Shown here piece after piece: positions 56,695-64,000 of a stretch of 64,000 bases of DNA; the first letter of the stretch is position 1; each line of letters starts with the position of its first letter. The position numbers were made by a program, and so were the translations under genes. This DNA comes from Hyphomicrobiales bacterium (GTDB lineage Bacteria; Pseudomonadota; Alphaproteobacteria; Rhizobiales; JAJFHC01). The stretch spans positions 15,221 through 79,220 of the forward strand of contig JAJFHC010000147.1 of NCBI GenBank assembly GCA_021775835.1. Reading direction: 5' to 3'. The notes beneath the pieces are model-generated. The model was given only the letters and a program-made list of their open reading frames with translations. It ran no database searches and had not been told where the DNA came from.

Positions 56695-57716
56695 TCAGGT
56701 TGCAGGGTTTTGAAACGGCCATCGTGGACCGCGTTTTCGTGCGGTGACGATGGGAGGTGCGGCGCATCCGGAGCGCCGGTGGATGGTGTGCGAGCTCTTT
56801 GCAGAACCACCGTGGCGGCCAGAATGATGAGGAGCCCCGGATAGGTTTCAGGCGGCGGCGCGGGCTTGCCAAGGATCACACCAAAGCCAAGAACAATTGC
56901 TGGATTGAGGAACGCGTACGACATGACCTTGGTCGGGCCGATGATGCCGGTGCTCCACTGGAAGACAAAGAAGGTGACAAGGGTGGTGAACACCGCGAGG
57001 TAAGCGATACCGGCATAGACACTCACCGGGATGGTGTTCCAGGCCACTTCGGACAGACGCGGCGCCGACAGGATGAAGAGCCAGACAGCACCGGTCGTTA
57101 ACGTCCAGAATGTCATTTGCGCCATGGGCTCGCCACGATGAAACACCTTGATGAGCGGGCTGTAGAAGCCAAGCGCGATCGTGCCGGCCAGAAAAATGCC
57201 GTCGCCAAGCCCAATTTCGAGAGCCAGCAGGGCCGCCGGATCGCCGCGGAAAATGACCCAGACAGCGCCGATCACACCGACCGGCAGTGCCACCCGAGCC
57301 GCAGCGCTGAGGCGTTCTGCCAGCAGCAGTCTGGACGCAAACGCCGTGATGACCGGCGTCAGGGAAAAGAGTGTCGCCGTGTTGAGGGTCGAGGTATGGC
57401 GGAGCGCCTCAAACATGCCCCAGAAGAAGGCCACGAGACAGGCGCTCAGGATACTGTAGCGAACCATTTCCATCAGATTCGGGAGCTTCAGTCCGTAACG
57501 CCAGTGGACAATGGGCGCAAACAGCACCGCAGCAAGGCTAAAGCGCAGGAGGGTCAGAACGAGACTGTCCAGTTGCCCGGTTATTGCTGCTCCAACCGGG
57601 AACGATGTGGCCACGAGCACGGTTGCCATCAACATCAGGAGATGCCCCCGTTTCTCGGGGCCAAATGTGATGTCCAGCATTCCTCCGGATTGTTTGGCAA
57701 TTTGAGACTTGATCAT
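56679..57716 (-). CDS. EamA/DMT-superfamily transporter
   Basis: A 345-residue inner-membrane protein with about ten transmembrane segments in two EamA repeats (LLRFSLAAVLFAPIVHWRYG, TPVITAFASRLLLAERLS in the first; STGIIGPTKVMSYAFLNPAI and VILGKPAPPPETYPGLLIIL in the second). The family exports or imports varied metabolites. A hydrophilic tail ends in PEKMES. The ATG MIKSQIAK with AGGAACC nearby is preferred to the earlier start. Its end touches the alternative oxidase relic. Substrate unknown. Confidence 0.86.
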   Translation of the reverse strand: MIKSQIAKQSGGMLDITFGPEKRGHLLMLMATVLVATSFPVGAAITGQLDSLVLTLLRFSLAAVLFAPIVHWRYGLKLPNLMEMVRYSILSACLVAFFWGMFEALRHTSTLNTATLFSLTPVITAFASRLLLAERLSAAARVALPVGVIGAVWVIFRGDPAALLALEIGLGDGIFLAGTIALGFYSPLIKVFHRGEPMAQMTFWTLTTGAVWLFILSAPRLSEVAWNTIPVSVYAGIAYLAVFTTLVTFFVFQWSTGIIGPTKVMSYAFLNPAIVLGFGVILGKPAPPPETYPGLLIILAATVVLQRARTPSTGAPDAPHLPSSPHENAVHDGRFKTLQPEKMES

Positions 57717-57778
57717 GGTTCCTGCTCTCTTGATGAGGACACGCGTGGAAGTGGGCACGCACCGTTCCTGGGCGTTCG

Positions 57779-58420
57779 CTAGTAAGCGACAGTGACCCGA
57801 CTGTCAGGTGCGTTGGGCGTTTCCGCCACATCCATCATGGCCACGGCAAAGTCTTCCATGGAAATTCTGGACTCGCCTGTTTCATCAATCAGAAGGGTGT
57901 CCGACCCACGGCGATATTTGCCGGTGCGTGTCCCTGGCTCCAGGATTGCCGGTGGACTGAAGTAGGTCCAGGCCACGTTTTCCTGAGCGAGACAATTCTC
58001 GTACTGGCGCTGACAGGCCGTGGCGATCGGTTTCCAGGCGTCGGGCAGGAAGTCGGGAGCGGTCAGAACCGTTTGACCGTTTCGGTCGGGGAGCAACAGG
58101 TTGGCCGCGCCGCCGACAACCAGCAGACGTGTTTGGGTTTTCGCCGCGGCATCGAGAACGGATTTGGTCATTGCCGGTAAATCTGATTCCCGGCCTTCGG
58201 GCGGGCGCAGCGCTGTCACCGCCAGATCGTGCCCGGCCATGGCTGTGATAACTTCATGGCTGTCGTTCACGTCGATGGTACGGACGGATGCGGCGGCCGG
58301 TAGACGGTCCAGTTTTTTCGTGTTTCTGACGACGGCCGTCACATCGTGACCGCGCGTCACAGCTTCTCTAACAACACGGTTGCCGACGTCGCCTGTTGCT
58401 CCAAATACGATGACTTTCAT
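57779..58420 (-). CDS. NAD(P)-binding NmrA-like oxidoreductase
   Basis: A 213-residue atypical short-chain dehydrogenase-fold protein. The dinucleotide motif is VIVFGATGDVGNRVVREAVT; then TRLLVVGGAANLLLPD and the C-terminal SMEDFAVAMMDVAE, the pattern of the YwnB/NmrA-like group that binds NAD(P) and reduces quinones or flavin. GAGGAGA precedes the ATG. It is divergent from the MarR gene across a palindromic operator, so it is a likely target of that repressor, possibly in response to quinones or oxidants. Confidence 0.86.
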   Translation of the reverse strand: MKVIVFGATGDVGNRVVREAVTRGHDVTAVVRNTKKLDRLPAAASVRTIDVNDSHEVITAMAGHDLAVTALRPPEGRESDLPAMTKSVLDAAAKTQTRLLVVGGAANLLLPDRNGQTVLTAPDFLPDAWKPIATACQRQYENCLAQENVAWTYFSPPAILEPGTRTGKYRRGSDTLLIDETGESRISMEDFAVAMMDVAETPNAPDSRVTVAY

Positions 58421-58533
58421 TTCTTGATCTCCTCTGGATCTCTTGCCGGTTTAGAACCTGACTGCTGGTTCTGCTTTACAATCAAGATGCCTTGGGATAT
58501 TCCGTGCAGGACATTTTGATTGAATGTAATCTT

Positions 58534-58552
58534 ATATCAAGTAATTTGATAT
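58534..58552. promoter_or_regulatory. Palindromic operator between NmrA-like and MarR genes
   Basis: ATATCAA (58534-58540), five bases GTAAT, and TTGATAT (58546-58552): a perfect 7-bp inverted repeat. The form resembles known MarR-family operators (TATCAAG-type palindromes). It sits 26 bases before the MarR start and about 115 before the divergent gene. Confidence 0.7.
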
Positions 58553-58577
58553 CGAAATATGTAAGGTGGTACTATCG

Positions 58578-59093
58578 ATGAGTCAAGAGGGGAAATCCGT
58601 AGCGGCTGGGAGTCCGTCCGACGGCTTGAATATGGAGACCATCCTGTCGCAATGGCGTCGCGAACGCCCCGATATCGACCCGATGCCAATGGCGGTCTGC
58701 GGCGATATCTGGCGTGCCGGTGAAAAGCTTCGCCAGGCCGTTCTGGCGAACTGGGCGACGCGTGACCTGGATATAGCCGGGTCGGATGTGCTCCTGACCC
58801 TCAGGCGGCAGGGTCACGGGGAAAGCCTGTCCCCGTCGTCGCTTGCCAAGGAAATGATGCTATCAACGTCGGCGATGACCAACCGCCTCGACCGCCTGGA
58901 AAAACGCGGCCTGATCGTGCGGACCATGGACCCCAACGACCGGCGAGGTCTGAAAATCGCATTGACCGACGAAGGGTATGCGCTTGCAGAAGAGATGATC
59001 GTGTCTCACGTGGCAACGGAAGAGAACATGTTGTCGGCACTGTCGGAAAAGGAACGGATCCAGATCCGCCGTCTGCTTGCGAAGATCGCCTAG
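58578..59093 (+). CDS. MarR-family transcriptional regulator
   Basis: A 171-residue winged-helix repressor. The recognition region is visible in LSPSSLAKEMMLSTSAMTNR and LDRLEKRGLIVRTMDPNDRR, the wing being MDPNDRRGLKIALTDEGYAL. N-terminal helices (PMAVCGDIWRAGEKLRQAVL) form the dimer interface. The ATG MSQEGKSV is chosen because AAGGTGG lies eight bases upstream; the frame also offers a GTG four codons earlier. It probably binds the palindrome in front of it and controls itself and the divergent oxidoreductase. Ligand unknown. Confidence 0.9.
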   Translation: MSQEGKSVAAGSPSDGLNMETILSQWRRERPDIDPMPMAVCGDIWRAGEKLRQAVLANWATRDLDIAGSDVLLTLRRQGHGESLSPSSLAKEMMLSTSAMTNRLDRLEKRGLIVRTMDPNDRRGLKIALTDEGYALAEEMIVSHVATEENMLSALSEKERIQIRRLLAKIA

Positions 59094-59117
59094 ATCACTG
59101 CTGGCACAACGTGTCGA

Positions 59118-59555
59118 TCATTTTGTTCCGGAGACACGGTTGTTCATGAGCCTGCGTCCCGCCCGACCGCCGGCAAGAGTGGCGGGCAACGGTATGACGA
59201 AACCAGCAACCATCATCCAGAGCGGGTGTGGAGTGGTGAACAACGTTGCCGCTGTCGCGGCCAGCAAAAATACACCGACGATAATGGCCGGTACGAACGA
59301 ACGGCCGGGCGCAATGCAGGTTGCGGTATAGCCGCCCAGAAGACCGCCAGCAAGCCACGCCAGGACCACAAACAGGAGTGCTCCCAAAGGCAGGCTATAG
59401 ATGAGTTTCTCCAGGGCCGCCTCGTCGGCGCTCTCAAGATTGACAACCGGATAGATCGCATGCCCTACCGATTCCACGGCCGTAACCGCCAGCACGCTCG
59501 CCAAGACGCCCGCCAGAACCGCCAGAACATGGAGCGCCAAAGCCTTAAGGTTCAT
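59118..59555 (-). CDS. Hypothetical membrane protein
   Basis: A 145-residue protein with four hydrophobic segments, at about residues 5-27, 55-77, 88-105 and 110-127, the second rich in Gly (AWLAGGLLGGYTAT). The acidic stretch NLESADEAALEKLIYS lies between the first two. It ends in a basic tail AGRRLMNNRVSGTK. No family recognised. The ATG MNLKALALH overlaps the preceding VOC gene by 11 bases, implying one transcript with it. Confidence 0.65.
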   Translation of the reverse strand: MNLKALALHVLAVLAGVLASVLAVTAVESVGHAIYPVVNLESADEAALEKLIYSLPLGALLFVVLAWLAGGLLGGYTATCIAPGRSFVPAIIVGVFLLAATAATLFTTPHPLWMMVAGFVIPLPATLAGGRAGRRLMNNRVSGTK

Positions 59556-59955
59556 TTGACTCGCCAACCACGTTTTCACCAAAGAACAGCAGGCATCCGT
59601 CCGGGTCTTTGACGTGGAACTCGCGCATTCCGTAGGACTGGTCGAAGGGCGCCCTCACCCGGCCTGGCGGGAGTATGTCCAGCCCGGGCTTCAGTTGCTC
59701 ATACAAAACATCGACACCTTGGACCCATAGATAAATCGAAATGTGATTGGCGGTGGCGGCCAGAGACGCCTCGTCTCCGGCGTGCACAAAATGAACCGCT
59801 GCCTCGCCATGGACGACGATGCCAAAGCCCTTGTCATCGGACAGCATCCGCCGTTCGAAGCCCAGGGTGTCGACGTAAAAATCGATGGTGGCCGCGACAT
59901 CTCTTACCGGCACGATGGCAACAGCATCTTCGATAACCGGCTTTGAATCGCTCAT
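59545..59955 (-). CDS. VOC-superfamily (glyoxalase/bleomycin-resistance-like) protein
   Basis: A 136-residue protein of the vicinal oxygen chelate fold. Both beta-alpha-beta-beta-beta units are recognisable: IVPVRDVAATIDFYVDTLGF at the start and YGMREFHVKDPDGCLLFFGE at the end, with metal-type residues His and Glu in REFHVKDPDG. Reaction unknown; members include glyoxalases, dioxygenases and drug-binding proteins. GAGGACA precedes the ATG. It lies eight bases after the second VOC gene; they are tandem relatives. Confidence 0.85.
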   Translation of the reverse strand: MSDSKPVIEDAVAIVPVRDVAATIDFYVDTLGFERRMLSDDKGFGIVVHGEAAVHFVHAGDEASLAATANHISIYLWVQGVDVLYEQLKPGLDILPPGRVRAPFDQSYGMREFHVKDPDGCLLFFGENVVGESNEP

Positions 59956-59963
59956 GGTTGTCC

Positions 59964-60368
59964 TCACAATCCGGGGCCTTGCGGACCCGGGACCAGGTCC
60001 TGACCAAAACACAGAATATGACCGTCGGGATCACGAACGTCAAAATCGCGACAGCCATAGGGTGTGTCTTCGGGGCCGCGCAGAATGTCGACGCCGTTAT
60101 ATGTGATTTCCTCAAGCAACGCCTCGACATCGGTTACGTAAATGTAGGCGGCCCAATACTGGTTGATGGGGATCGGGTCGTCGTTGCGGGCCTGATCGAG
60201 AAAGATCGTGACCGTGCCGCGCCCGATGATACAGAAACACGGTGGCTCTCCCCAAAAGGCTGCTGAGGTAAAACCCAAATTTTCCCGGTAGAACGCCTCG
60301 CTCGCCACCACGTCGCGCACCTGAAGGATGGTTGAGGAACGAATCATGGATTGATGACGGTCTTCCAA
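59964..60368 (-). CDS. VOC-superfamily protein
   Basis: A 134-residue protein of the same fold as its downstream neighbour (ILQVRDVVASEAFYRENLGF at the start, YGCRDFDVRDPDGHILCFGQ at the end); the ending motif has Asp where the neighbour has His/Glu, so metal binding may differ. Pattern-wise it resembles bleomycin-resistance proteins. The frame begins with TTG preceded by GGAGG at five bases, a good fit; an ATG seven codons later has no such site and would give a 127-residue protein. Function unknown. Confidence 0.82.
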   Translation of the reverse strand: MEDRHQSMIRSSTILQVRDVVASEAFYRENLGFTSAAFWGEPPCFCIIGRGTVTIFLDQARNDDPIPINQYWAAYIYVTDVEALLEEITYNGVDILRGPEDTPYGCRDFDVRDPDGHILCFGQDLVPGPQGPGL

Positions 60369-60418
60369 AGCAGCCTCCAGTCAAACCCTTCGGTGCCGCA
60401 GCGGCGACTAATGAATTT

Positions 60419-61393
60419 TCAAAGCTTACGCAGTGCCACGGCCTGGGTAATATGATCCGAACCCTTGCGCAGGATCAAGTCTGCACGATGGCGCGTGGGC
60501 AGGACATTCTCCTGCAAGTTCTTCAGGTTGATCCGGTCCCAGATGTCATTAGCCGTTTCGAATGACTCATCGTCAGTGAGTTTCGAATAACGGTGGAAGT
60601 AGGATTTAGGGTTGCGGAAGGCGGTTTCACGCAGGCTGAAAAACCGCTCCACGTACCAGCGCCGCAGCACATCCTCGTCGGCATCGATGTAAACGGAGAA
60701 ATCAAAAAAGTCCGATACATAGGGGATGGCTTTGCCGTCCTTGGGAGGCTTGCCCGTCTGCAGGACATTCAGGCCTTCGACAATCAGGACATCAGGCTGG
60801 TCAACTTCGATTGTGCGGTTAGGCAGCACGTCATAGGCCAGATGGGAGTAGACCGGTGCCTTGACGTGGCGCTTGCCGGCCTTGATGTCCGACAGGAAAC
60901 GCAGAATCGTGGGCAGGTCGTAACTTTCCGGGAAACCCTTCTTGTCCATCAGTCCTTCGGCATTGAGCACTGCATTGGGCAACAGAAAACCGTCTGTGGG
61001 CACCAGGTCAACCTTGGGGTTTCCGGGTCCACCGGCAAGAAGGGCTCTCAGAACACGGGCGGACGTGCTTTTGCCGGCGGCGACGCTTCCCGCGAGCCCG
61101 ATGATGTAGGGCACCTTGTGTTCGCCGGCGCCCAGAAATTCCTGGGTCGCTGAAAACAGCTGCTGGGTTGCCGCCACATACAGGTTCAGCAATCTGGCAA
61201 TCGGCAGGTAGATCTGGCTGAATTCGTCCATGGAAACCGGCTCGTTGATGCCCTGCAGGTCTTCGATTTCCGATTGCGACAAAGTCAGGGGCGTGTCGGC
61301 ACGCAGACGGCCCCATTCGTTTCTGGAAAAAACCCTGTGTGGGGCCAGTTCGTCCGACGTATTTCGATCAATGGTTTCAACGGTGTCGGTCAT
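60419..61393 (-). CDS. coaA: Type I pantothenate kinase
   Basis: A 324-residue P-loop kinase that phosphorylates pantothenate, the first committed step of coenzyme A synthesis. Walker A is [72 protein letters not shown] and [24 protein letters not shown] blocks match CoaA, as does the end ([20 protein letters not shown]). It follows hisE by nine bases, the usual alphaproteobacterial hisE-coaA link. Confidence 0.97.
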   Translation of the reverse strand: MTDTVETIDRNTSDELAPHRVFSRNEWGRLRADTPLTLSQSEIEDLQGINEPVSMDEFSQIYLPIARLLNLYVAATQQLFSATQEFLGAGEHKVPYIIGLAGSVAAGKSTSARVLRALLAGGPGNPKVDLVPTDGFLLPNAVLNAEGLMDKKGFPESYDLPTILRFLSDIKAGKRHVKAPVYSHLAYDVLPNRTIEVDQPDVLIVEGLNVLQTGKPPKDGKAIPYVSDFFDFSVYIDADEDVLRRWYVERFFSLRETAFRNPKSYFHRYSKLTDDESFETANDIWDRINLKNLQENVLPTRHRADLILRKGSDHITQAVALRKL

Positions 61394-61401
61394 GGGAATT
61401 T

Positions 61402-61782
61402 CTACCCGTTGTCCGGGGCGGAGCCTGCCGGCGCCGACCGGGCGGCTTTTTCATCCAGGCCGCTGACGCCCTGACGGCGCTGGAGTTCTGCAAACACATC
61501 GTTGATGTCAATTCCGAGCGCCTCGTAGACGACCAGCAGATGATAGAGCATGTCCGCGGATTCGCTGACAGTGTGTCTGCGGTCTCCTGTGACGGCGGCG
61601 ATGACAGTTTCGATGGCCTCTTCACCGAGCTTCTGGGCACATTTTTCAATACCGGCTTCAACCAGCCTGGCGGTATAGGACTCGTCTACCGGCGCGCGGC
61701 TGCGCTCTCGGACTGTCGCGGCGAGATCTGCCAATATTTCTGGTCCGACCCTCTCGGGAGTTCCACTCATGGTCCAATCCAT
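61402..61782 (-). CDS. hisE: Phosphoribosyl-ATP pyrophosphatase
   Basis: A 126-residue all-alpha MazG-like enzyme of histidine synthesis, removing pyrophosphate from phosphoribosyl-ATP. The core is [20 protein letters not shown] followed by [20 protein letters not shown], with the E-E...E-x-x-D metal pattern. The C-terminus carries an extra Ala/Pro-rich tail. The start may be four codons later (MSGTPERVG); ribosome sites do not decide. Between hisF and coaA. Confidence 0.93.
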   Translation of the reverse strand: MDWTMSGTPERVGPEILADLAATVRERSRAPVDESYTARLVEAGIEKCAQKLGEEAIETVIAAVTGDRRHTVSESADMLYHLLVVYEALGIDINDVFAELQRRQGVSGLDEKAARSAPAGSAPDNG

Positions 61783-61868
61783 CCGGTCATCTGACGATGG
61801 GCGGTGTCATACACGCCATCAGCCTACTTGAACAGCGGTGCCGTGCCGCACCTTTGCTTCCTTCAATC

Positions 61869-62651
61869 CTACTTGTCACCATCCAGCCGGACCGGAATGC
61901 CCGCCTTCTTCATATGCTGTTTCGCCTCGCCGATGGAATACTCACCGAAATGAAAAATCGAAGCGGCGAGTACTGCGCTGGCATGACCTTGCGTTATTCC
62001 ATCCACAAGATGGTCCAGGGATCCGACGCCACCGCTGGCAATGACCGGTACGGAAACCGCGTCGCTGACCGCCCGCGTCAAGGCGAGGTCGAAGCCCGCC
62101 TTGGTACCGTCCCGGTCCATTGACGTCAGGAGCAACTCGCCTGCACCGCGGCGCACCACATCCCTGGCGAAATCGATCACATCGATGCCGGTACGCTCGC
62201 GGCCGCCATGGGTGAATATTTCCCAGCGATCGGGCTCACCGGTTGCCGAAGTCCTTTTGGCATCGATCGCCACGACAATGCACTGGCTGCCATACTTCTC
62301 CGACGCCCGGTCGACGAAGTCACGGTCCCGAACGGCAGCGGTGTTGATGGACACCTTGTCGGCACCCGCCAACAGGAGTTTGCGGACATCCTCGACCGCG
62401 CGAACTCCACCACCCACGGTCAGCGGCATGAAGCATTGTTCCGCGGTGCGTGTGACCACATCGAGAATGATGCCACGGTTTTCATGGCTCGCCGTGCTGT
62501 CGAGAAAACACAACTCCTCGGCGCCGGTCGCATCGTAGGCCGTTGCGCTCTCCACCGGATCGCCGGCGTCGCGGAGACCGACAAAGTTGACACCCTTGAC
62601 GACGCGCCCGTCCTTAACGTCGAGACAGGGAATGACGCGGGCCTTAAGCAT
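61869..62651 (-). CDS. hisF: Imidazole glycerol phosphate synthase, cyclase subunit
   Basis: A 260-residue (beta-alpha)8 barrel that uses ammonia from HisH to make imidazole glycerol phosphate and AICAR. The catalytic Asp residues are in [20 protein letters not shown] and [37 protein letters not shown] is the second phosphate-binding loop. The ATG has AAGGTG six bases upstream and overlaps the hisA stop by eight bases. Confidence 0.97.
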   Translation of the reverse strand: MLKARVIPCLDVKDGRVVKGVNFVGLRDAGDPVESATAYDATGAEELCFLDSTASHENRGIILDVVTRTAEQCFMPLTVGGGVRAVEDVRKLLLAGADKVSINTAAVRDRDFVDRASEKYGSQCIVVAIDAKRTSATGEPDRWEIFTHGGRERTGIDVIDFARDVVRRGAGELLLTSMDRDGTKAGFDLALTRAVSDAVSVPVIASGGVGSLDHLVDGITQGHASAVLAASIFHFGEYSIGEAKQHMKKAGIPVRLDGDK

Positions 62652-63399
62652 GGGCGGCACCTTGCGAAGCGGCCCCTGCCCTCAGCATTGCCAGGGCCTG
62701 TACAGCGTCGATCCTGCCATCATAGAGAGCCCGACCGGAAATGGCGCCCGAGAGTCGAGCGCATTCGGATCTGAGGAGTTTCTCGATGTCATCCATCGAC
62801 GAAAGCCCGCCGCTGGCGATCACCGGAGTTGAGGTCGACCCGGCAAGGCGCACGGTCTCGTCCAGATTCAAGCCTTCCAGAACGCCGTCACGGTCAATGT
62901 CGGTGAAGATGATTGCAGCGACTCCGGAATCCTCGAACCGGGCCGCCATCTCGGTCACTGACAGTTCGGACGTTTCCGCCCAGCCTTCCACGGCGACCTT
63001 GCCCTTGCGGGCGTCGAGGCCAACAGCGATACGACCGGGATGATCGCGACAGGCCTGGCGAACCAGTTTCGGATCACGTACGGCCGCCGTCCCCAAAATG
63101 ACCCGGGCGACGCCTTTGTCGAGCCACATGTCTATGGTGGCGCGGTCGCGAATGCCGCCGCCGAGCTGAATCGGGATCGAGATCGAACTTAGAATGGAAT
63201 CAACCGCTGCACCGTTGACCGGCCGCCCTTCGAACGCACCGTTGAGATCAACCAGGTGAAGCCATTCAAAACCCAGTTGTTCAAACGACCGGGCCTGGTT
63301 GCCGGGGTTATCGTTGAACACCGTCGCCTGATCCATGTCGCCCTTGATCAGACGAACGCAATTGCCGTCCTTGAGATCGATTGCCGGAAAGAGGATCAT
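62644..63399 (-). CDS. hisA: Phosphoribosylformimino-AICAR ribotide isomerase
   Basis: A 251-residue (beta-alpha)8 barrel isomerase of histidine synthesis. The catalytic Asp at the start is [20 protein letters not shown], and the second is in [38 protein letters not shown] and [18 protein letters not shown] are the phosphate-binding loops. Full length. It overlaps hisF and follows hisH by 34 bases. Confidence 0.97.
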   Translation of the reverse strand: MILFPAIDLKDGNCVRLIKGDMDQATVFNDNPGNQARSFEQLGFEWLHLVDLNGAFEGRPVNGAAVDSILSSISIPIQLGGGIRDRATIDMWLDKGVARVILGTAAVRDPKLVRQACRDHPGRIAVGLDARKGKVAVEGWAETSELSVTEMAARFEDSGVAAIIFTDIDRDGVLEGLNLDETVRLAGSTSTPVIASGGLSSMDDIEKLLRSECARLSGAISGRALYDGRIDAVQALAMLRAGAASQGAAHA

Positions 63400-63433
63400 A
63401 GTCGGGCGTCCGCGATAGAGTTCGATGTTGGCA

Positions 63434-64000
63434 CTAGGGTGCCCAGCGCAGGAAATTTTCGATCAGCCGCAACCCCAGCTTCTGGCTTTTTTCGGGATGA
63501 AACTGGGTGCCGGCAATATTGCCGCGGACGATCGCAGCGGTTATCGTTCCGGCATAGTCCGTGGTTGCCAGCACATCTTGCCGGTCTGTCGGAATGAGAT
63601 GATAGCCATGAACAAAGTATGCATGGAGCCCGCTCGGACCTGTAGCAATGCCTTCAAATAACGCATGCTGTTTGGCCAGCTCCAGAGTGTTCCACCCCAT
63701 ATGCGGCACCTTGAATGCGGTGTCGGCCGGTTCGATGGCGCGGACCTCTCCGTCGATCCAGCCAAACCCGGGTGTTTCGCCAAATTCCAGGCCACGGGTC
63801 GCCAGGAGCTGCATGCCGACGCAGATCCCGAGGAACGGGCGTCCGCGGCTGCGAACCGCATCCTCGAGGGCCGGCCACAATCCATCGATAGCCATGACCC
63901 CTGACCTGCAGTCAGCAAAGGCGCCAACACCAGGCAACACGATTCGGTCTGCCCGTGAGATCGCATCGGGATCCGCGGTTACCTCAATCCTGTGGTTCAA
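63434..64000 (-). CDS. hisH: Imidazole glycerol phosphate synthase, glutaminase subunit (cut by window edge)
   Basis: The C-terminal 188 codons of a class I glutamine amidotransferase that feeds ammonia to HisF. The nucleophile Cys lies in [20 protein letters not shown], the catalytic His and Glu in [13 protein letters not shown], and the conserved LPGVGAF and NTLELAK-type blocks are seen. The N-terminal part and the start lie beyond the right edge. It precedes hisA, hisF, hisE and coaA on the same strand. Confidence 0.95.
   Translation of the reverse strand: MNHRIEVTADPDAISRADRIVLPGVGAFADCRSGVMAIDGLWPALEDAVRSRGRPFLGICVGMQLLATRGLEFGETPGFGWIDGEVRAIEPADTAFKVPHMGWNTLELAKQHALFEGIATGPSGLHAYFVHGYHLIPTDRQDVLATTDYAGTITAAIVRGNIAGTQFHPEKSQKLGLRLIENFLRWAP

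Overview
The window is a gene-dense, GC-rich stretch of an alphaproteobacterial chromosome. The order hisH-hisA-hisF-hisE-coaA, the hrcA-grpE and dnaK-dnaJ blocks, an OlsB-type ornithine lipid acyltransferase, glnD next to murJ, an ErpA-free rph-rdgB-hemW string and an alphaproteobacterial sigma-32 type promoter before dnaK all point there. Order and genus cannot be fixed from sequence alone; a rhizobial or rhodospirillal, probably aerobic heterotroph fits. No rRNA, tRNA, CRISPR array, insertion sequence or complete prophage was seen.

Layout. 0-3.2 kb: a carbon monoxide dehydrogenase-type molybdenum hydroxylase operon (coxC-like regulator, coxM, coxS, coxL, the last running off the left edge) with tandem 20-bp repeats between coxC and coxM. 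3.4-15 kb: housekeeping genes (oxaloacetate decarboxylase, murJ, glnD, mutS, maeB, olsB). 15-25.8 kb: signalling and accessory genes: a hybrid histidine kinase, a chemoreceptor flanked by two related small membrane proteins, a lone two-domain endolysin-like protein beside an AT-rich gap, comM, and a double-receiver protein with an HNOBA-like N-terminus. 25.8-28.9 kb: the most unusual region, one strand carrying a small exported protein with a 44-residue Arg/Lys-Ser tail, then a strong hairpin, an HPr-kinase-like protein, a PqqD-like protein and an outer-membrane beta-barrel. 29.1-44.7 kb: core genes (gshB, yraN, rsmI, an LpoA-like lipoprotein, hemW, rdgB, rph, hrcA, grpE, alkB, dnaK, dnaJ, map, dapB, gpmA). 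44.8-48.7 kb: repair and lipid genes (Ada-like protein, DUF2244 protein, nth, acyl-CoA synthetase). 48.8-54.1 kb: a LysR regulator divergent from an ABC importer plus GMC oxidoreductase operon. 54.1-60.4 kb: mixed genes including a decayed alternative oxidase gene and a MarR regulator with a palindromic operator. 60.4-64 kb: coaA and the end of the histidine operon, hisH running off the right edge.

The best candidate for an undescribed system is the 25.8-28.9 kb cluster. A short protein with a Tat-like signal and 24 serines in a basic tail is transcribed just ahead of a kinase of a family known to phosphorylate serine on proteins or peptides, and a PqqD-fold protein of the type that binds leader peptides. 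I infer a ribosomally made, serine-phosphorylated, exported cationic peptide; the sequence shows the parts, not the reaction. Other points of interest are the repeat array by the LytTR-type cox regulator, the alternative oxidase relic, the fused peptidase/muramidase and the chemoreceptor-flanking paralogues.
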